From the IMG/VR virus record IMGVR_UViG_3300008110_000118, positions 1-54,171 of that record: a stretch of 54,171 bases of DNA; one strand, 5' to 3'. Shown here piece after piece: positions 1 to 6,810 of this stretch. The DNA comes from a virus. The translations under genes and the position numbers were made by a program. How positions within the stretch are numbered: position 1 is the stretch's first letter; every line of letters begins with the position of its first letter. Below the pieces are notes generated by a model. It did not search any database. It saw nothing but the letters and a program-made list of their open reading frames with translations, and was not told where the DNA came from.

Positions 1-150
1 TTGAAGTCGTTTATCACCAGTAATCACCATATTCTCCCAATAAGAAATGGTGCAACCATCACACCCTGCATCAAGGTGAGTGTCTTCTACTGTATACCAA
101 AAACCTTCGTATTGTTGAATACGAACTTGATTGCTGATTTCAACAGTCAT
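1..150 (-). CDS. Hypothetical protein, N-terminal part (runs off window)
   Basis: An open frame starts at ATG 150 and stays open for 50 codons to the window edge. The product begins MTVEISNQVRIQQYEGFWYT and has a Cys-x-x-Cys pair in GCDGC. A purine-rich AAAGGA lies about 9 bases before the ATG, and the gene is the first one behind a TATAAT promoter module at 176-232. I recognise no family. The Cys pair could bind metal, but the rest of the protein is needed to judge. Confidence 0.75.
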   Translation of the reverse strand, partial: MTVEISNQVRIQQYEGFWYTVEDTHLDAGCDGCTISYWENMVITGDKRLQ

Positions 151-175
151 TTGGAGTTCCTTTGTGTATGAGGTT

Positions 176-232
176 ATTATACAACGAAACAGAGGGTGAT
201 GGAACCCTCTGTGTGCCAGTTCTTCAAGTGTC
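176..232 (-). promoter_or_regulatory. Promoter module copy 1 (GACA-N10-TGGCACA-N30-TATAAT) with hairpin
   Basis: Read on the minus strand: GACA (229-232), 10 bases, TGGCACA (212-218), 30 bases, TATAAT (176-181). The 30-base spacer holds a perfect 8-bp inverted repeat with a 6-base loop (190-211), which could end upstream transcription. The stop codon of the preceding gene (224-226) lies inside the upstream element. It would drive the gene starting at 150. No TTGACA-like -35 box is present, so an activator bound at TGGCACA is my inference. Confidence 0.7.
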
Positions 233-454
233 CTCAAAATCTCTGGGTTCTACATAAGAGTCTTCACAACCAGTATAAGCATACATTTTATTATTCATCT
301 TATACCAATCGTGATTGAGAGCATACCAGAAGGTCATACAATACCAATCATAAAATCCAAGTCCTTCATCATAAGAACCAAAGACATTAGTTTCTTCTGG
401 AACTCTCATCCAGATTTTCCAATAATCAAAGATTAGTTTAGTGAGTTTCATCAT
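224..454 (-). CDS. Hypothetical protein, aromatic-rich, 76 aa
   Basis: Start ATG at 454 overlaps the stop of the preceding gene (ATGA), which indicates translational coupling; the second codon is also ATG, so 75 residues is possible. The protein is rich in Trp and Tyr (FYDWYCMTFWYALNHDWYKM) with an acidic C-terminus. There is no clear membrane segment or family match. It is the last gene of the block that starts behind promoter module 2, and its stop codon lies inside module 1. Confidence 0.7.
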   Translation of the reverse strand: MMKLTKLIFDYWKIWMRVPEETNVFGSYDEGLGFYDWYCMTFWYALNHDWYKMNNKMYAYTGCEDSYVEPRDFEDT

Positions 455-1005
455 TCATCAATCCACACAAAACCCAAACAAGTTTTCATAAAGAACCTCA
501 CCAAACGATTAGGTTTATCAGGCATATAATACCTAAAATATCGTTGATTACCAATCGTATAATAACCTTTATGATTACTTCCCTGTTTGATTATAAAAGA
601 GGTTTCAGTATAAGGACTAGTATAAGCACTCAATCCAGTTGTTGTATAAGCAAGATTTAGTTTGAGTGGGAAGTTTCCATTTTTACGAGCATACTCAAAG
701 TTCTCAATAATCTTATCAAACTTATAGTCGTATCCGTTTTCAGTATATATTTTAGAATACTCAAATTGTCCCTTTGTTATTTTAATCAGTTTATCAATCT
801 TCTCATCCAGTTCTTGTTGGATTTCATCCAGAGTTTTAGGTTCTTCTTTACTCTCTTCTTCTTTTACCTGTTCGGCAGTAATCCATTCACTCCATTCTTT
901 CCAAAATTGGTCGGGAATACATCCAGGAGGAAGTTGATTTTTATACCGATACTGAAAATCTGGACGGCACATCAGTCCATTATCAACAACTCTCATTTCA
1001 ATCAT
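451..1005 (-). CDS. Hypothetical protein, 184 aa
   Basis: I place the start at ATG 1005, because GGAGAG sits 7 bases upstream and the ATG overlaps the stop of the 33-aa gene before it; a longer TTG start at 1020 is less likely. The N-terminal third has a Trp-rich segment (DQFWKEWSEWIT) followed by a Glu/Lys-rich, probably coiled-coil stretch. The C-terminal half is Tyr-rich and mixed. I do not recognise the family. Confidence 0.75.
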   Translation of the reverse strand: MIEMRVVDNGLMCRPDFQYRYKNQLPPGCIPDQFWKEWSEWITAEQVKEEESKEEPKTLDEIQQELDEKIDKLIKITKGQFEYSKIYTENGYDYKFDKIIENFEYARKNGNFPLKLNLAYTTTGLSAYTSPYTETSFIIKQGSNHKGYYTIGNQRYFRYYMPDKPNRLVRFFMKTCLGFVWIDE

Positions 1006-1103
1006 TGTGATACTCTCCAAAGAAAAATAGAGACAGGAACCATAAAAACTGCTAGTTGGGCAACATCAATCCAAGTTTTTGGGTCAGACACACATTCACT
1101 CAT
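1002..1103 (-). CDS. Small membrane protein, 33 aa
   Basis: This very short frame begins at ATG 1103, overlapping the stop of the preceding gene (ATGA), and its own TGA overlaps the next ATG at 1005. The two overlaps are the main evidence that it is translated. The product has one hydrophobic stretch (VAQLAVFMVPVSIFLW) that would cross a membrane once. Function unknown; it is one of several tiny membrane peptides in this half of the window. Confidence 0.65.
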   Translation of the reverse strand: MSECVSDPKTWIDVAQLAVFMVPVSIFLWRVSQ

Positions 1104-1321
1104 CAGTTTTCTCCACAATCACAATCAAAGTCAAGGTATTCTACCACAGGTTTCCTCAAATAGTTACAAAGGTGCCACTGTGCTTCTTCAAATGTAGAAT
1201 AATCACCATCCCTATATTCGTCTACAAATAGATTATACCAAAACAATCCAAATCTTTTGTGTTGTGGATAGTATCTGGTTGAGTGTCCGTCTGTTACTTT
1301 TTTGATGCGGTAGTTTTTCAT
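1103..1321 (-). CDS. Hypothetical protein, 72 aa (PQHKRF family, copy 1)
   Basis: The product opens MKNYRIKKVTDG and carries YYPQHKRFGLFWYN. The 67-aa protein at 12249-12452 has the same layout (MRYRIVEKTD, then FFPQHKRFFVWLN, then a similar spacing to a Lys-Pro near the C-terminus), so the two are paralogues. The C-terminus ends in acidic residues and two cysteines (DFDCDCGEN). It overlaps both neighbours by 4 bases or fewer. The role is unknown. Confidence 0.75.
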   Translation of the reverse strand: MKNYRIKKVTDGHSTRYYPQHKRFGLFWYNLFVDEYRDGDYSTFEEAQWHLCNYLRKPVVEYLDFDCDCGEN

Positions 1322-1503
1322 AAATCATACGGCATTTGAGGATCTTTAGTCCAAACTTTAGAATACACTAACCATTTCTCTTGTTTATTATCCATCTCTG
1401 CTGTCCAGTGATACCCATTCTCATCCACAGCATCAAGGTAATGAATACCTTTGCGGTCATCAATCACACGAGTGACAGACACAAACTTTACTTTCTCAAC
1501 CAT
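1318..1503 (-). CDS. Hypothetical protein, 61 aa
   Basis: Start chosen at ATG 1503 (MVEKVKFVSVTRV); an upstream TTG two codons earlier is possible. The last bases overlap the ATG of the next gene. The sequence alternates charged and hydrophobic residues and reads like a small beta-rich domain ending with MPYDL. No family recognised. Confidence 0.7.
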   Translation of the reverse strand: MVEKVKFVSVTRVIDDRKGIHYLDAVDENGYHWTAEMDNKQEKWLVYSKVWTKDPQMPYDL

Positions 1504-1505
1504 AA

Positions 1506-1628
1506 TCAATTACCGTTAATGATGTTCCAAAACTGTTTAGAATTAGCACCAGGAAGATGTGGTAGTTTTTTCTCCCAGTATCCTGTGATGTGATAATACC
1601 ATGATTTTAGCACATATGGGAGTTTCAT
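1506..1628 (-). CDS. Hypothetical protein, 40 aa
   Basis: This short frame begins at ATG 1628, which overlaps the TGA of the preceding gene (1625-1627), and ends just before ATG 1503. It encodes a Trp/Tyr-rich basic peptide beginning MKLPYVLKSWYYHITGYW. The ATGA overlap and tight packing support translation. Function unknown. Confidence 0.6.
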   Translation of the reverse strand: MKLPYVLKSWYYHITGYWEKKLPHLPGANSKQFWNIINGN

Positions 1629-1945
1629 ACTTCACTCTCCCAGAAGTCCTTCCATTCTACCTTATACTCATCAGTCATCTCTTCAACCTCAAAACCACTC
1701 ACAATCAAATCAGGAAAACCATCTTTAACAATATAATCTGTCACATCATTTGCCAAGTATTCACCAAACTCTTCTGAACTTTTCAATTCATCAAATTCGT
1801 GTTTAGCAGGATTAAACTTCACACAGAAGGTGATTTTATATCCTTCAACACAATCCTTTGACTTACGCAATGTTTCTTTGCGTTCTTCAATTTGTTTTTC
1901 AAGTTGGTGAAGTTCTTTGTAGGAGAGTTTAGAGAGATCAGTCAT
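1625..1945 (-). CDS. Hypothetical protein, 106 aa
   Basis: The product has an N-terminal amphipathic helix likely to form a coiled coil (LSKLSYKELHQLEKQIEERK) and an acidic C-terminal half with DGFPDLIVSGFEVEEM. It overlaps the genes on both sides by a few bases and belongs to the block behind promoter module 2. I do not recognise a family. Confidence 0.75.
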   Translation of the reverse strand: MTDLSKLSYKELHQLEKQIEERKETLRKSKDCVEGYKITFCVKFNPAKHEFDELKSSEEFGEYLANDVTDYIVKDGFPDLIVSGFEVEEMTDEYKVEWKDFWESEV

Positions 1946-2216
1946 ACTTTGCCTCCACTTCCTTCACACGCAGTAGAAACCCATCATCACCAATATCGCC
2001 CGAATACAGATAATCAATATGTCTCATAATCTCTGCCATCTTACGCATTTTTGGTATCTGTGCTTCTAAGTAATCAACCACATCAGGATCATAGTCGTGC
2101 TTATAACCATATTCATTCACTTTATTATTATTCTCAATCGCTAATTCCAACTCATCAGCAAACTGTGCTACCTTATAGTAATCGTAACCGCAGTCACCAA
2201 AATGTCCGCCGCTCAT
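1938..2216 (-). CDS. Conserved phage protein of the SGGHF type, 92 aa
   Basis: The N-terminus MSGGHFGDCGYDYYKVAQFA and the later segment IDYLYSGDIGDDGFLLRVKE match a small conserved phage protein family that I remember as starting SGGHFDY and ending near a SGDxGE-x-F motif. Its biochemical function is unknown to me. It overlaps its neighbours by 4 and 8 bases. Identity is by recall of the pattern, not by search. Confidence 0.75.
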   Translation of the reverse strand: MSGGHFGDCGYDYYKVAQFADELELAIENNNKVNEYGYKHDYDPDVVDYLEAQIPKMRKMAEIMRHIDYLYSGDIGDDGFLLRVKEVEAKYD

Positions 2217-2422
2217 TTGCCCTCCAGCTCATCAAGTTTCTCATTCATAATACCAGTCATATCAAGTGTGCGTGGATCAATACCAGCATCAGTACAATCC
2301 ATGATAAACTCCATAAATGCACCTAGAATGAGACAAGCACGGCGTTGGTCATGCTCTGTGATGGTAGTATGCGGCATAGCGACATACTTTACCACATGAT
2401 CGTAGAGTTCATCGTAAGTCAT
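2213..2422 (-). CDS. Hypothetical protein, 69 aa
   Basis: A helical-looking small acidic protein (MTYDELYDHVVKYVAMPHTT). ATG 2422 overlaps the TGA of the preceding 57-aa gene, and its stop overlaps the next start. Three cysteines are scattered without a zinc pattern. No family recognised. Confidence 0.7.
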   Translation of the reverse strand: MTYDELYDHVVKYVAMPHTTITEHDQRRACLILGAFMEFIMDCTDAGIDPRTLDMTGIMNEKLDELEGK

Positions 2423-2592
2423 TCTTCTTCCTCACAAGGGAACATTGCATCGTACTCTTCATCCGTGAGAGTCAGATACTGAACATCAGCATCACGGTGA
2501 TCCTCAGCATACATCAGATGATAATGTGCAAAGGCAGCAGGATCAGTGCTACCATACTCAACAACACCATCAACAATACAAAGGTAATTCAT
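2419..2592 (-). CDS. Hypothetical acidic protein, 57 aa
   Basis: The frame runs from ATG 2592 to TGA 2419-2421 and overlaps both neighbours in ATGA fashion. The product (MNYLCIVDGVVEYGSTDPAA...) ends in a Glu run, FPCEEEE, and is strongly acidic. No family recognised; the double overlap is the main support. Confidence 0.65.
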   Translation of the reverse strand: MNYLCIVDGVVEYGSTDPAAFAHYHLMYAEDHRDADVQYLTLTDEEYDAMFPCEEEE

Positions 2593-2750
2593 CGGATGTA
2601 AAGATACTTTTTGTTTTCAATCATATGATCCAGAACCTGTGCAAGTTTCTGTTCATATGTGAGATTGTTGTGCTTCAAACACTCTGCATAAGCATCGTGG
2701 AGACGAGCATAAAGGTCATCCCAGTGAGTTTTGTCAATTGGTTTAATCAT
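2589..2750 (-). CDS. Hypothetical protein, 53 aa
   Basis: The frame runs from ATG 2750 to TGA 2589-2591, with its stop overlapping the next ATG. The product begins MIKPIDKTHWDDLYARLHDA and is predicted mostly helical. It sits directly after the first gene of the block. No family recognised. Confidence 0.65.
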   Translation of the reverse strand: MIKPIDKTHWDDLYARLHDAYAECLKHNNLTYEQKLAQVLDHMIENKKYLYIR

Positions 2751-2752
2751 AA

Positions 2753-2920
2753 TCAAACAGGGAAAACTTCAACGGAGCGAATGAGATTGGTGCGATCTTG
2801 TGCTAAGTAATCATCTGCAATTTTACCACAAGAAGAGCGGGATTGAATGATCTTCTCTTCAAACAGGTTCTCATCCTCATCAGGAACCCAATACTCAATC
2901 AGCATTCGGTAGGTCTTCAT
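2753..2920 (-). CDS. Hypothetical protein, 55 aa, first gene behind promoter module 2
   Basis: The frame runs from ATG 2920 to TGA 2753-2755. The product opens MKTYRMLIEYWVPDEDENLF and looks like a small alpha/beta domain. The TATAAT of promoter module 2 lies 27 bases upstream, so the leader is short; I see only a weak ribosome-binding site. No family recognised. Confidence 0.65.
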   Translation of the reverse strand: MKTYRMLIEYWVPDEDENLFEEKIIQSRSSCGKIADDYLAQDRTNLIRSVEVFPV

Positions 2921-2946
2921 CAGTGATGTGCCTTGATTACCTCTGT

Positions 2947-3003
2947 ATTATACAGCAGAACACCACCCCTGTGAAGAGGTGGTGTGCCAGTTATTTAAGT
3001 GTC
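2947..3003 (-). promoter_or_regulatory. Promoter module copy 2 (GACA-N10-TGGCACA-N30-TATAAT) with hairpin
   Basis: On the minus strand: GACA (3000-3003), 10 bases, TGGCACA (2983-2989), 30 bases, TATAAT (2947-2952). The spacer contains a 7-bp inverted repeat (2961-2967 with 2978-2984). The upstream gene's TGA overlaps the GACA. It would drive the block of ten small genes from 2920 down to 224. Confidence 0.7.
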
Positions 3004-3382
3004 AGTCCCAACTCACATTCTGAACCAGGAAACCAGGCATAACATAAGTCCAAGCACCAAGACCATCTGTACCACCAGTTCCACCAATTTTATACTCCCA
3101 TTTATACTCAAACTTATTGTGACTGTCCCAAGTCATATATCCTTTCTCTTTATCAAAACGTCCTTTGATTGTGAGAGAATGTTTATTAGAATAGATGTTA
3201 CGAGTCCTCAGTGCCCCACCTTTTTCACGAGTTTCGATTACTACACAGACATCAGGATAGGTTTGAATACCTTGTTCCAACAAACAAGGAGTTTCATAAC
3301 GAAATGGTCGATATGTTTGCTGTTGTGCAAATGCAGGAGCACCAGAAAGAATCAGAGCAAGAGCAATAAGTTTTTTAATCAT
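3002..3382 (-). CDS. Secreted or periplasmic protein with signal peptide, 126 aa
   Basis: The N-terminus MIKKLIALALILSGAPAFAQ is a textbook Sec signal peptide: two lysines, a hydrophobic core and an Ala-Phe-Ala cleavage site near residue 19. The mature part is beta-rich with two cysteines (TPCLLEQ and DVCVV) that could form a disulphide in the periplasm, and a Gly-rich GGTGGTDGLG stretch. Export by a phage protein suggests action on the host envelope, but I do not recognise the family. It is the last gene before promoter module 2. Confidence 0.75.
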   Translation of the reverse strand: MIKKLIALALILSGAPAFAQQQTYRPFRYETPCLLEQGIQTYPDVCVVIETREKGGALRTRNIYSNKHSLTIKGRFDKEKGYMTWDSHNKFEYKWEYKIGGTGGTDGLGAWTYVMPGFLVQNVSWD

Positions 3383-3385
3383 TGA

Positions 3386-3667
3386 TCAATCTTTGTCAGA
3401 GGTTTCGTCAAGTTGATAATCTGTATCTTCTCTATAATCCCATTTCCAAGTCCGTTCAATAAATCCAATATCAAAACCGAATTTATATGCCCAGAACAGA
3501 ATACTCAAAGTAGAACCAGTACCTGATTTGATTTGAATATAAGGCCAAGAAGGCCAATCATTCCAACTTACAGATGTTTGAAGCAAACTCCATCCTTTTA
3601 CATTAAGAACTTGAACATACCATTCGTGCCCAAAGTCTTCACGGTACTTAAAGTTAATAATACTCAT
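3386..3667 (-). CDS. Hypothetical Trp-rich protein, 93 aa
   Basis: The product has seven tryptophans, including a WNDWPSWPYIQIKSG segment, and a C-terminal charged tail (YREDTDYQLDETSDKD). ATG 3667 overlaps the stop of the preceding 186-aa gene. It looks like a soluble beta-sheet protein of a type common in large phages; I cannot name it. Confidence 0.7.
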   Translation of the reverse strand: MSIINFKYREDFGHEWYVQVLNVKGWSLLQTSVSWNDWPSWPYIQIKSGTGSTLSILFWAYKFGFDIGFIERTWKWDYREDTDYQLDETSDKD

Positions 3668-4224
3668 TTTGCTTTACCATGAATAGGACAATCACCATTA
3701 ACCCACTTACGTTCTTCAGGCATTTCTTCGTTATCCATTACAGGACACTTGCAACCTTTTTCAACTGCTTCAGAAGAACCAGGAACAAGACCTTTCCATT
3801 CATTATATGAAGTCATTGCATCCATTTCCTGATCAGTATATTGAGGATTATCAGGTTGTTCGTATCGTGAAAGTTTTGCCTTGAGATCATAGATCTCATC
3901 TTCCAACTTACGAAATTCCTTAGAATAATCTTCTGCAAGTTTAAGATCAAACTCATCTGCAATCTTACGCATATCTTCTTCACTGTGCATTTCATTGAAT
4001 GCAGTATAACAAGCACCTTTCATAATACCAACTTCATTATGACCGATTGCTCGCATAAAATTGGAGAAGAACTTGAAGAGTTGCATTGTGCTAAGATCTT
4101 CTGCAGGGATCTCCATTGTGATATGTTCTTCAGGAAGCATACTATCTTCATAACCTGAATAGTATTTGCTAGTGCTTTCCCACGCACCATCATATTGAAG
4201 TTTGATTTTAGCAGTGTAAGACAT
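3664..4224 (-). CDS. Hypothetical protein with C-terminal Cys/His motif, 186 aa
   Basis: Residues 1-60 form a beta-rich domain, residues about 75-120 a probable coiled coil (FRKLEDEIYDLKAKLSRYEQ), and the C-terminus has Cys-Lys-Cys-Pro and Asp-Cys-Pro-Ile-His, a pattern compatible with one zinc site. It is the first gene behind promoter module 3. Similar Cys-Pro/Asn/Cys-Pro-x-His tails occur in other phage proteins of unknown role. Binding of zinc is inference. Confidence 0.7.
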   Translation of the reverse strand: MSYTAKIKLQYDGAWESTSKYYSGYEDSMLPEEHITMEIPAEDLSTMQLFKFFSNFMRAIGHNEVGIMKGACYTAFNEMHSEEDMRKIADEFDLKLAEDYSKEFRKLEDEIYDLKAKLSRYEQPDNPQYTDQEMDAMTSYNEWKGLVPGSSEAVEKGCKCPVMDNEEMPEERKWVNGDCPIHGKAK

Positions 4225-4244
4225 TTTTCTATCCGAACTTGTTT

Positions 4245-4300
4245 ATTATAAGACATCTATGAGAGAATTTGAACTTTCTTGTGCCACTTCGTCAACTGTC
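4245..4300 (-). promoter_or_regulatory. Promoter module copy 3 (GACA-N10-TGGCACA-N29-TATAAT)
   Basis: On the minus strand: GACA (4297-4300), 10 bases, TGGCACA (4280-4286), 29 bases, TATAAT (4245-4250). The inverted repeat in this copy is weak. The TGA of the upstream gene (4299-4301) overlaps the element. It precedes the three-gene block 4224-3002. Confidence 0.65.
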
Positions 4301-4634
4301 ACACATTAAAATTAAAACTTTGTGTCCAAGGATGTTCCAGTTCTTCAACTGACCCCTTTCGGAACAAAGACTTGGTTTTTTCATCATAATAAAAGTTATC
4401 TGCGAATTCCGTTTCCAGATACTTAGTATACGAAGGAACTGGTTGAATTTCATATAAGGGAAGATAATTTATACTATAAGTATGTTTGGTAAATTCTTCC
4501 ACGTTATTGTAATATCCACAAAATCTTTTATTAAAGTTATCGTAATCTTCTCCAAATAAAGACTTATATGTTTCTACAATGTCTTTACCAAAAGTATTGA
4601 TAAGATATGATTCTGTAATATATTGATTACTCAT
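4299..4634 (-). CDS. Hypothetical protein, 111 aa
   Basis: I start at ATG 4634 (MSNQYITESYLINTFGKDIV) rather than at an upstream TTG. The protein is Tyr/Phe/Asn-rich, has no membrane segment, and its start overlaps the end of the preceding gene. No family recognised. Confidence 0.65.
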   Translation of the reverse strand: MSNQYITESYLINTFGKDIVETYKSLFGEDYDNFNKRFCGYYNNVEEFTKHTYSINYLPLYEIQPVPSYTKYLETEFADNFYYDEKTKSLFRKGSVEELEHPWTQSFNFNV

Positions 4635-4881
4635 CTGGATCAAGGTATCTAAAGTTTAATTCTTCAACAGAAATTATAACGTGTGGATAAAATTCTTTGA
4701 GATATTCCATTTCTTTTTCCGCATCACTATAATCATGATAGATTACTATCCGATCCAAATCCAAAATCTTTTGTTCGTTAAATGGAATAACAAGATAAAT
4801 TAGTTCTGTGCTAAAAAATGCACTATTTAACTTTTTTAATGGAAGAAATAGTGTTCTAAAAATTTTTTTAAACAATTTCAT
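4627..4881 (-). CDS. Hypothetical protein, 84 aa
   Basis: A basic, hydrophobic N-terminus (MKLFKKIFRTLFLPLKKLNS) could associate with membrane; the rest is an alpha/beta segment with IYHDYSDAEKEMEYLKEFYP. ATG 4881 overlaps the stop of the deformylase gene. No family recognised. Confidence 0.65.
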   Translation of the reverse strand: MKLFKKIFRTLFLPLKKLNSAFFSTELIYLVIPFNEQKILDLDRIVIYHDYSDAEKEMEYLKEFYPHVIISVEELNFRYLDPDE

Positions 4882-5309
4882 TGATCGGTAACAAATAATT
4901 TTCCAAAGAGATGATCTACTTCGTGTTGTATAATTCTAGCAGTTAATCCATCATACTTCAAGTGTTGATATCTTCCTTTAGTGTCTCTATATTTAACACG
5001 AATCCAAGAAGGTCTTAAAATATTTTCAAAAACTCCTGGAACACTTAAGCAACCTTCATTCATTAAAACAGTTTCTTTACTGAATTCAGTTATTTCTGGG
5101 TTGATCATTATTATAGGTGTTCCATTATTATCAACTATTATTATTTGCTTTAAAATTCCAACTTGAGGAGCAGCCAATCCAATTCCATTGTTTTCATACA
5201 TACAATCTACCATTCCCGCAAGTAGATTGCGAAGAGTGTCGTCAATATGTGCTACTCTTTTTGCCTTTTGTTTGAGAACTTTGTCTCCAATGGTTCTGAT
5301 GGTTAGCAT
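4878..5309 (-). CDS. def: Peptide deformylase
   Basis: Peptide deformylase removes the formyl group from the N-terminal methionine of new proteins. All three signature motifs are present: GIGLAAPQVG (residues 42-51), EGCLSVPG (85-92, with metal ligand Cys87) and QHEVDHLFG (128-136, with ligands His129 and His133 and catalytic Glu130). At 143 residues it is shorter than typical bacterial enzymes because the C-terminal helix is missing, as is usual for phage versions. GGGGAG lies a few bases before the start. Deformylases are known in T4-like cyanophages, where support of host chloroplast-type photosystem protein turnover has been proposed. Confidence 0.96.
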   Translation of the reverse strand: MLTIRTIGDKVLKQKAKRVAHIDDTLRNLLAGMVDCMYENNGIGLAAPQVGILKQIIIVDNNGTPIIMINPEITEFSKETVLMNEGCLSVPGVFENILRPSWIRVKYRDTKGRYQHLKYDGLTARIIQHEVDHLFGKLFVTDQ

Positions 5310-5324
5310 TAACTCCCCCCATTG

Positions 5325-5498
5325 CTATTCTTTTTTGCGATTCATAAGTTTAATGCAATCCCAACAATACGTGGAAAATCCATATTTAAAGTGTTTTACG
5401 ACTTCAAAATTGGATTCATTTAATTGCTTAGATTGTTCGCAACCTTGACAAATATATGTATCAGATTTTATCGCGTTTTTACCAATAAAGTTCAACAT
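5325..5498 (-). CDS. Small zinc-finger-like protein, 57 aa
   Basis: The frame runs from ATG 5498 to TAG 5325-5327. Two Cys-x-x-Cys pairs (CQGC at residues 17-20 and CWDC at about 45-48) spaced 25 residues apart suggest a single zinc ribbon. It lies between the deformylase gene and a 48-aa gene that overlaps it by 7 bases. DNA, RNA or protein binding are all possible. Confidence 0.65.
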   Translation of the reverse strand: MLNFIGKNAIKSDTYICQGCEQSKQLNESNFEVVKHFKYGFSTYCWDCIKLMNRKKE

Positions 5499-5638
5499 AC
5501 TGTAATTTTTACGTCCTCAGCACCTTGATTTGTTACGTGTTTTTCCCAAAGAATAGCGCCTTCAAGATCCAAAAATACTGCTTTTTGTGTTGATTGGCCT
5601 TTCTTTTTGTTCTTGATGTATTCAACAGTGTATTTCAT
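5492..5638 (-). CDS. Hypothetical protein, 48 aa
   Basis: The frame runs from ATG 5638 to TGA 5492-5494, overlapping the next gene. The product (MKYTVEYIKNKKKGQSTQKA...) reads as a compact beta domain with a short basic loop and FLDLEGAILWEKHV. I recall similar small proteins in cyanophages without an assigned function. Confidence 0.65.
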   Translation of the reverse strand: MKYTVEYIKNKKKGQSTQKAVFLDLEGAILWEKHVTNQGAEDVKITVC

Positions 5639-5640
5639 AA

Positions 5641-5832
5641 TTACTTTTCGCTTTCTTTCAAAAGTTGAATTTTAGCATAATTGTTTCTATAAACAATAAT
5701 ACAAACATCTCTGTTCCTTTCTTCGGGAAATGACTTCACGCATAAGGTAACATATTCTTCACAAACAAATTTAATTATACCCTTGTGGGGACCGTAAGTT
5801 GCGTAAATACCCTCAGAAAAGACTTGTATCAT
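5641..5832 (-). CDS. Hypothetical protein, 63 aa
   Basis: The product contains a beta-barrel-like stretch, GPHKGIIKFVCEEYVTLCVK, and ends QLLKESEK. ATG 5832 overlaps the stop of the kinase gene. It resembles small conserved proteins of T4-like cyanophages with no known role. Confidence 0.7.
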   Translation of the reverse strand: MIQVFSEGIYATYGPHKGIIKFVCEEYVTLCVKSFPEERNRDVCIIVYRNNYAKIQLLKESEK

Positions 5833-6287
5833 CCTTGCTCTACTTCATCAAAACCTTCTTTTGTACTTGGAATTTCAAACTCTTTAATCATTCGTTCAAT
5901 TACATCAGGAGGAATAACTTTTCCTTCTCTTTTAGTATTTCTAATTAGTGCTTCTTTTAATGAAACTCCAAACCACACTGCTTTTTTAGTGTAGTTCTTA
6001 GGGACCATTCCAAGTTTTTCCATCCGCATTTTAGCAGTTGTATTTGTTTGGTCCCAAATAATGTTTTTACCCTCTTTAATTGCATTACGAAGAACAATTA
6101 ACATTGCTCTCTGTGCAAGTTTTATGTTCTTTTGAAATACTGCGCTGTAAGATTTTTCTTGCTTTTTTGCGATTTCATCGAGGATGTCATCGCTAGAGAT
6201 TCTTACGTAGTCCTTATACTTTTTATCTTTTGAAAATGTGGATTTACCAGAAGTTGGGACACCACACAACATTATTAGTTCAGGCAT
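5829..6287 (-). CDS. P-loop kinase, polynucleotide-kinase-like
   Basis: The Walker A loop is GVPTSGKST (residues 9-17), followed by SSDDILDEIA and a WDQTN motif, and by VIPPDVIERMIKEFE near the C-terminus. This order matches the 5' kinase domain of the T4 polynucleotide kinase (GCPGSGKST, a DTN motif, then a P-x-DVL-x-x-M segment). The phosphatase domain of the T4 enzyme is absent, so only phosphorylation of nucleic acid 5' ends, or of a nucleoside, would be expected. RNA repair is a possible role. The substrate cannot be decided from sequence. Confidence 0.8.
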   Translation of the reverse strand: MPELIMLCGVPTSGKSTFSKDKKYKDYVRISSDDILDEIAKKQEKSYSAVFQKNIKLAQRAMLIVLRNAIKEGKNIIWDQTNTTAKMRMEKLGMVPKNYTKKAVWFGVSLKEALIRNTKREGKVIPPDVIERMIKEFEIPSTKEGFDEVEQG

Positions 6288-6577
6288 CAGGATTTCTTTC
6301 TTTTTAATGCTTTTTTAGCACGTTTTTTAGCAGAATCTAATGCTGCTTTTGCTCCCAATTTAACAAGACCAACAATAAGAGAACCGTGGTGTTTGTTCTT
6401 AGTGCTTTTTCTTTGAGCACTCATTCTTTCTTGATAATCTGAACGAAGTTTTTCTTGCTTAGACTTAATTTCTTGTTGTTTTTCTATTGATCTTTGTTTG
6501 AAATCTTTTCCGGAACTTTCTTGTAGATTTAAAGTGAATATCTGTACGTTTTCAATAAAAAGTTTAAAAGATTTCAT
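6287..6577 (-). CDS. Basic, coiled-coil protein, 96 aa, possibly late
   Basis: The N-terminus MKSFKLFIENVQIF resembles the short leader found on several T4-like cyanophage proteins. A Gln/Glu/Lys-rich helix follows (residues 25-60) and the C-terminus is strongly basic (KKRAKKALKRKKS), so nucleic-acid or phosphate binding is plausible. A late-promoter octamer CATAAATA lies 19 bases upstream, unlike most genes nearby, so this may be a late gene embedded in the early region. Confidence 0.65.
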   Translation of the reverse strand: MKSFKLFIENVQIFTLNLQESSGKDFKQRSIEKQQEIKSKQEKLRSDYQERMSAQRKSTKNKHHGSLIVGLVKLGAKAALDSAKKRAKKALKRKKS

Positions 6578-6595
6578 GTTAATATCTTTTTTAGA

Positions 6596-6603
6596 TATTT
6601 ATG
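6596..6603 (-). promoter_or_regulatory. T4-type late promoter octamer CATAAATA
   Basis: The minus strand reads TTTCATAAATATC. It fits the T4-like late consensus (TATAAATA, NATAAATA in cyanophages) and lies 19 bases before ATG 6577. It overlaps the last codons of the preceding gene. Confidence 0.55.
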
Positions 6604-6784
6604 AAATTGATTTATAATATGAGACAAAAATCCATTCTTGATCGAATGGTTCTTTCCCATCTAAAACAAATTCGGAAAACAATGCATCAGCATCATTAAT
6701 CATATTTTGTTGAACCAGTTCAGTCATCCTATCACACCAATGGACTTCAACATTTGCAAGAATTTCTTCTCTTGTGATGTACAT
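6599..6784 (-). CDS. Hypothetical protein, 61 aa
   Basis: A small soluble protein, MYITREEILANVEVHWCDRM..., ending WIFVSYYKSIS. It looks mostly helical. An AAGGAGAACAG ribosome-binding site lies upstream of ATG 6784. No family recognised. Confidence 0.65.
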   Translation of the reverse strand: MYITREEILANVEVHWCDRMTELVQQNMINDADALFSEFVLDGKEPFDQEWIFVSYYKSIS

Positions 6785-6810
6785 TTTGCTGTTCTCCTTG
6801 GTTGAATTAA

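Noticed and set aside
3813-4256. Two extra minus-strand frames within the 186-aa gene
   Set aside because: Out-of-frame shadows; the 186-aa frame has the proper start, promoter spacing and domain-like sequence.
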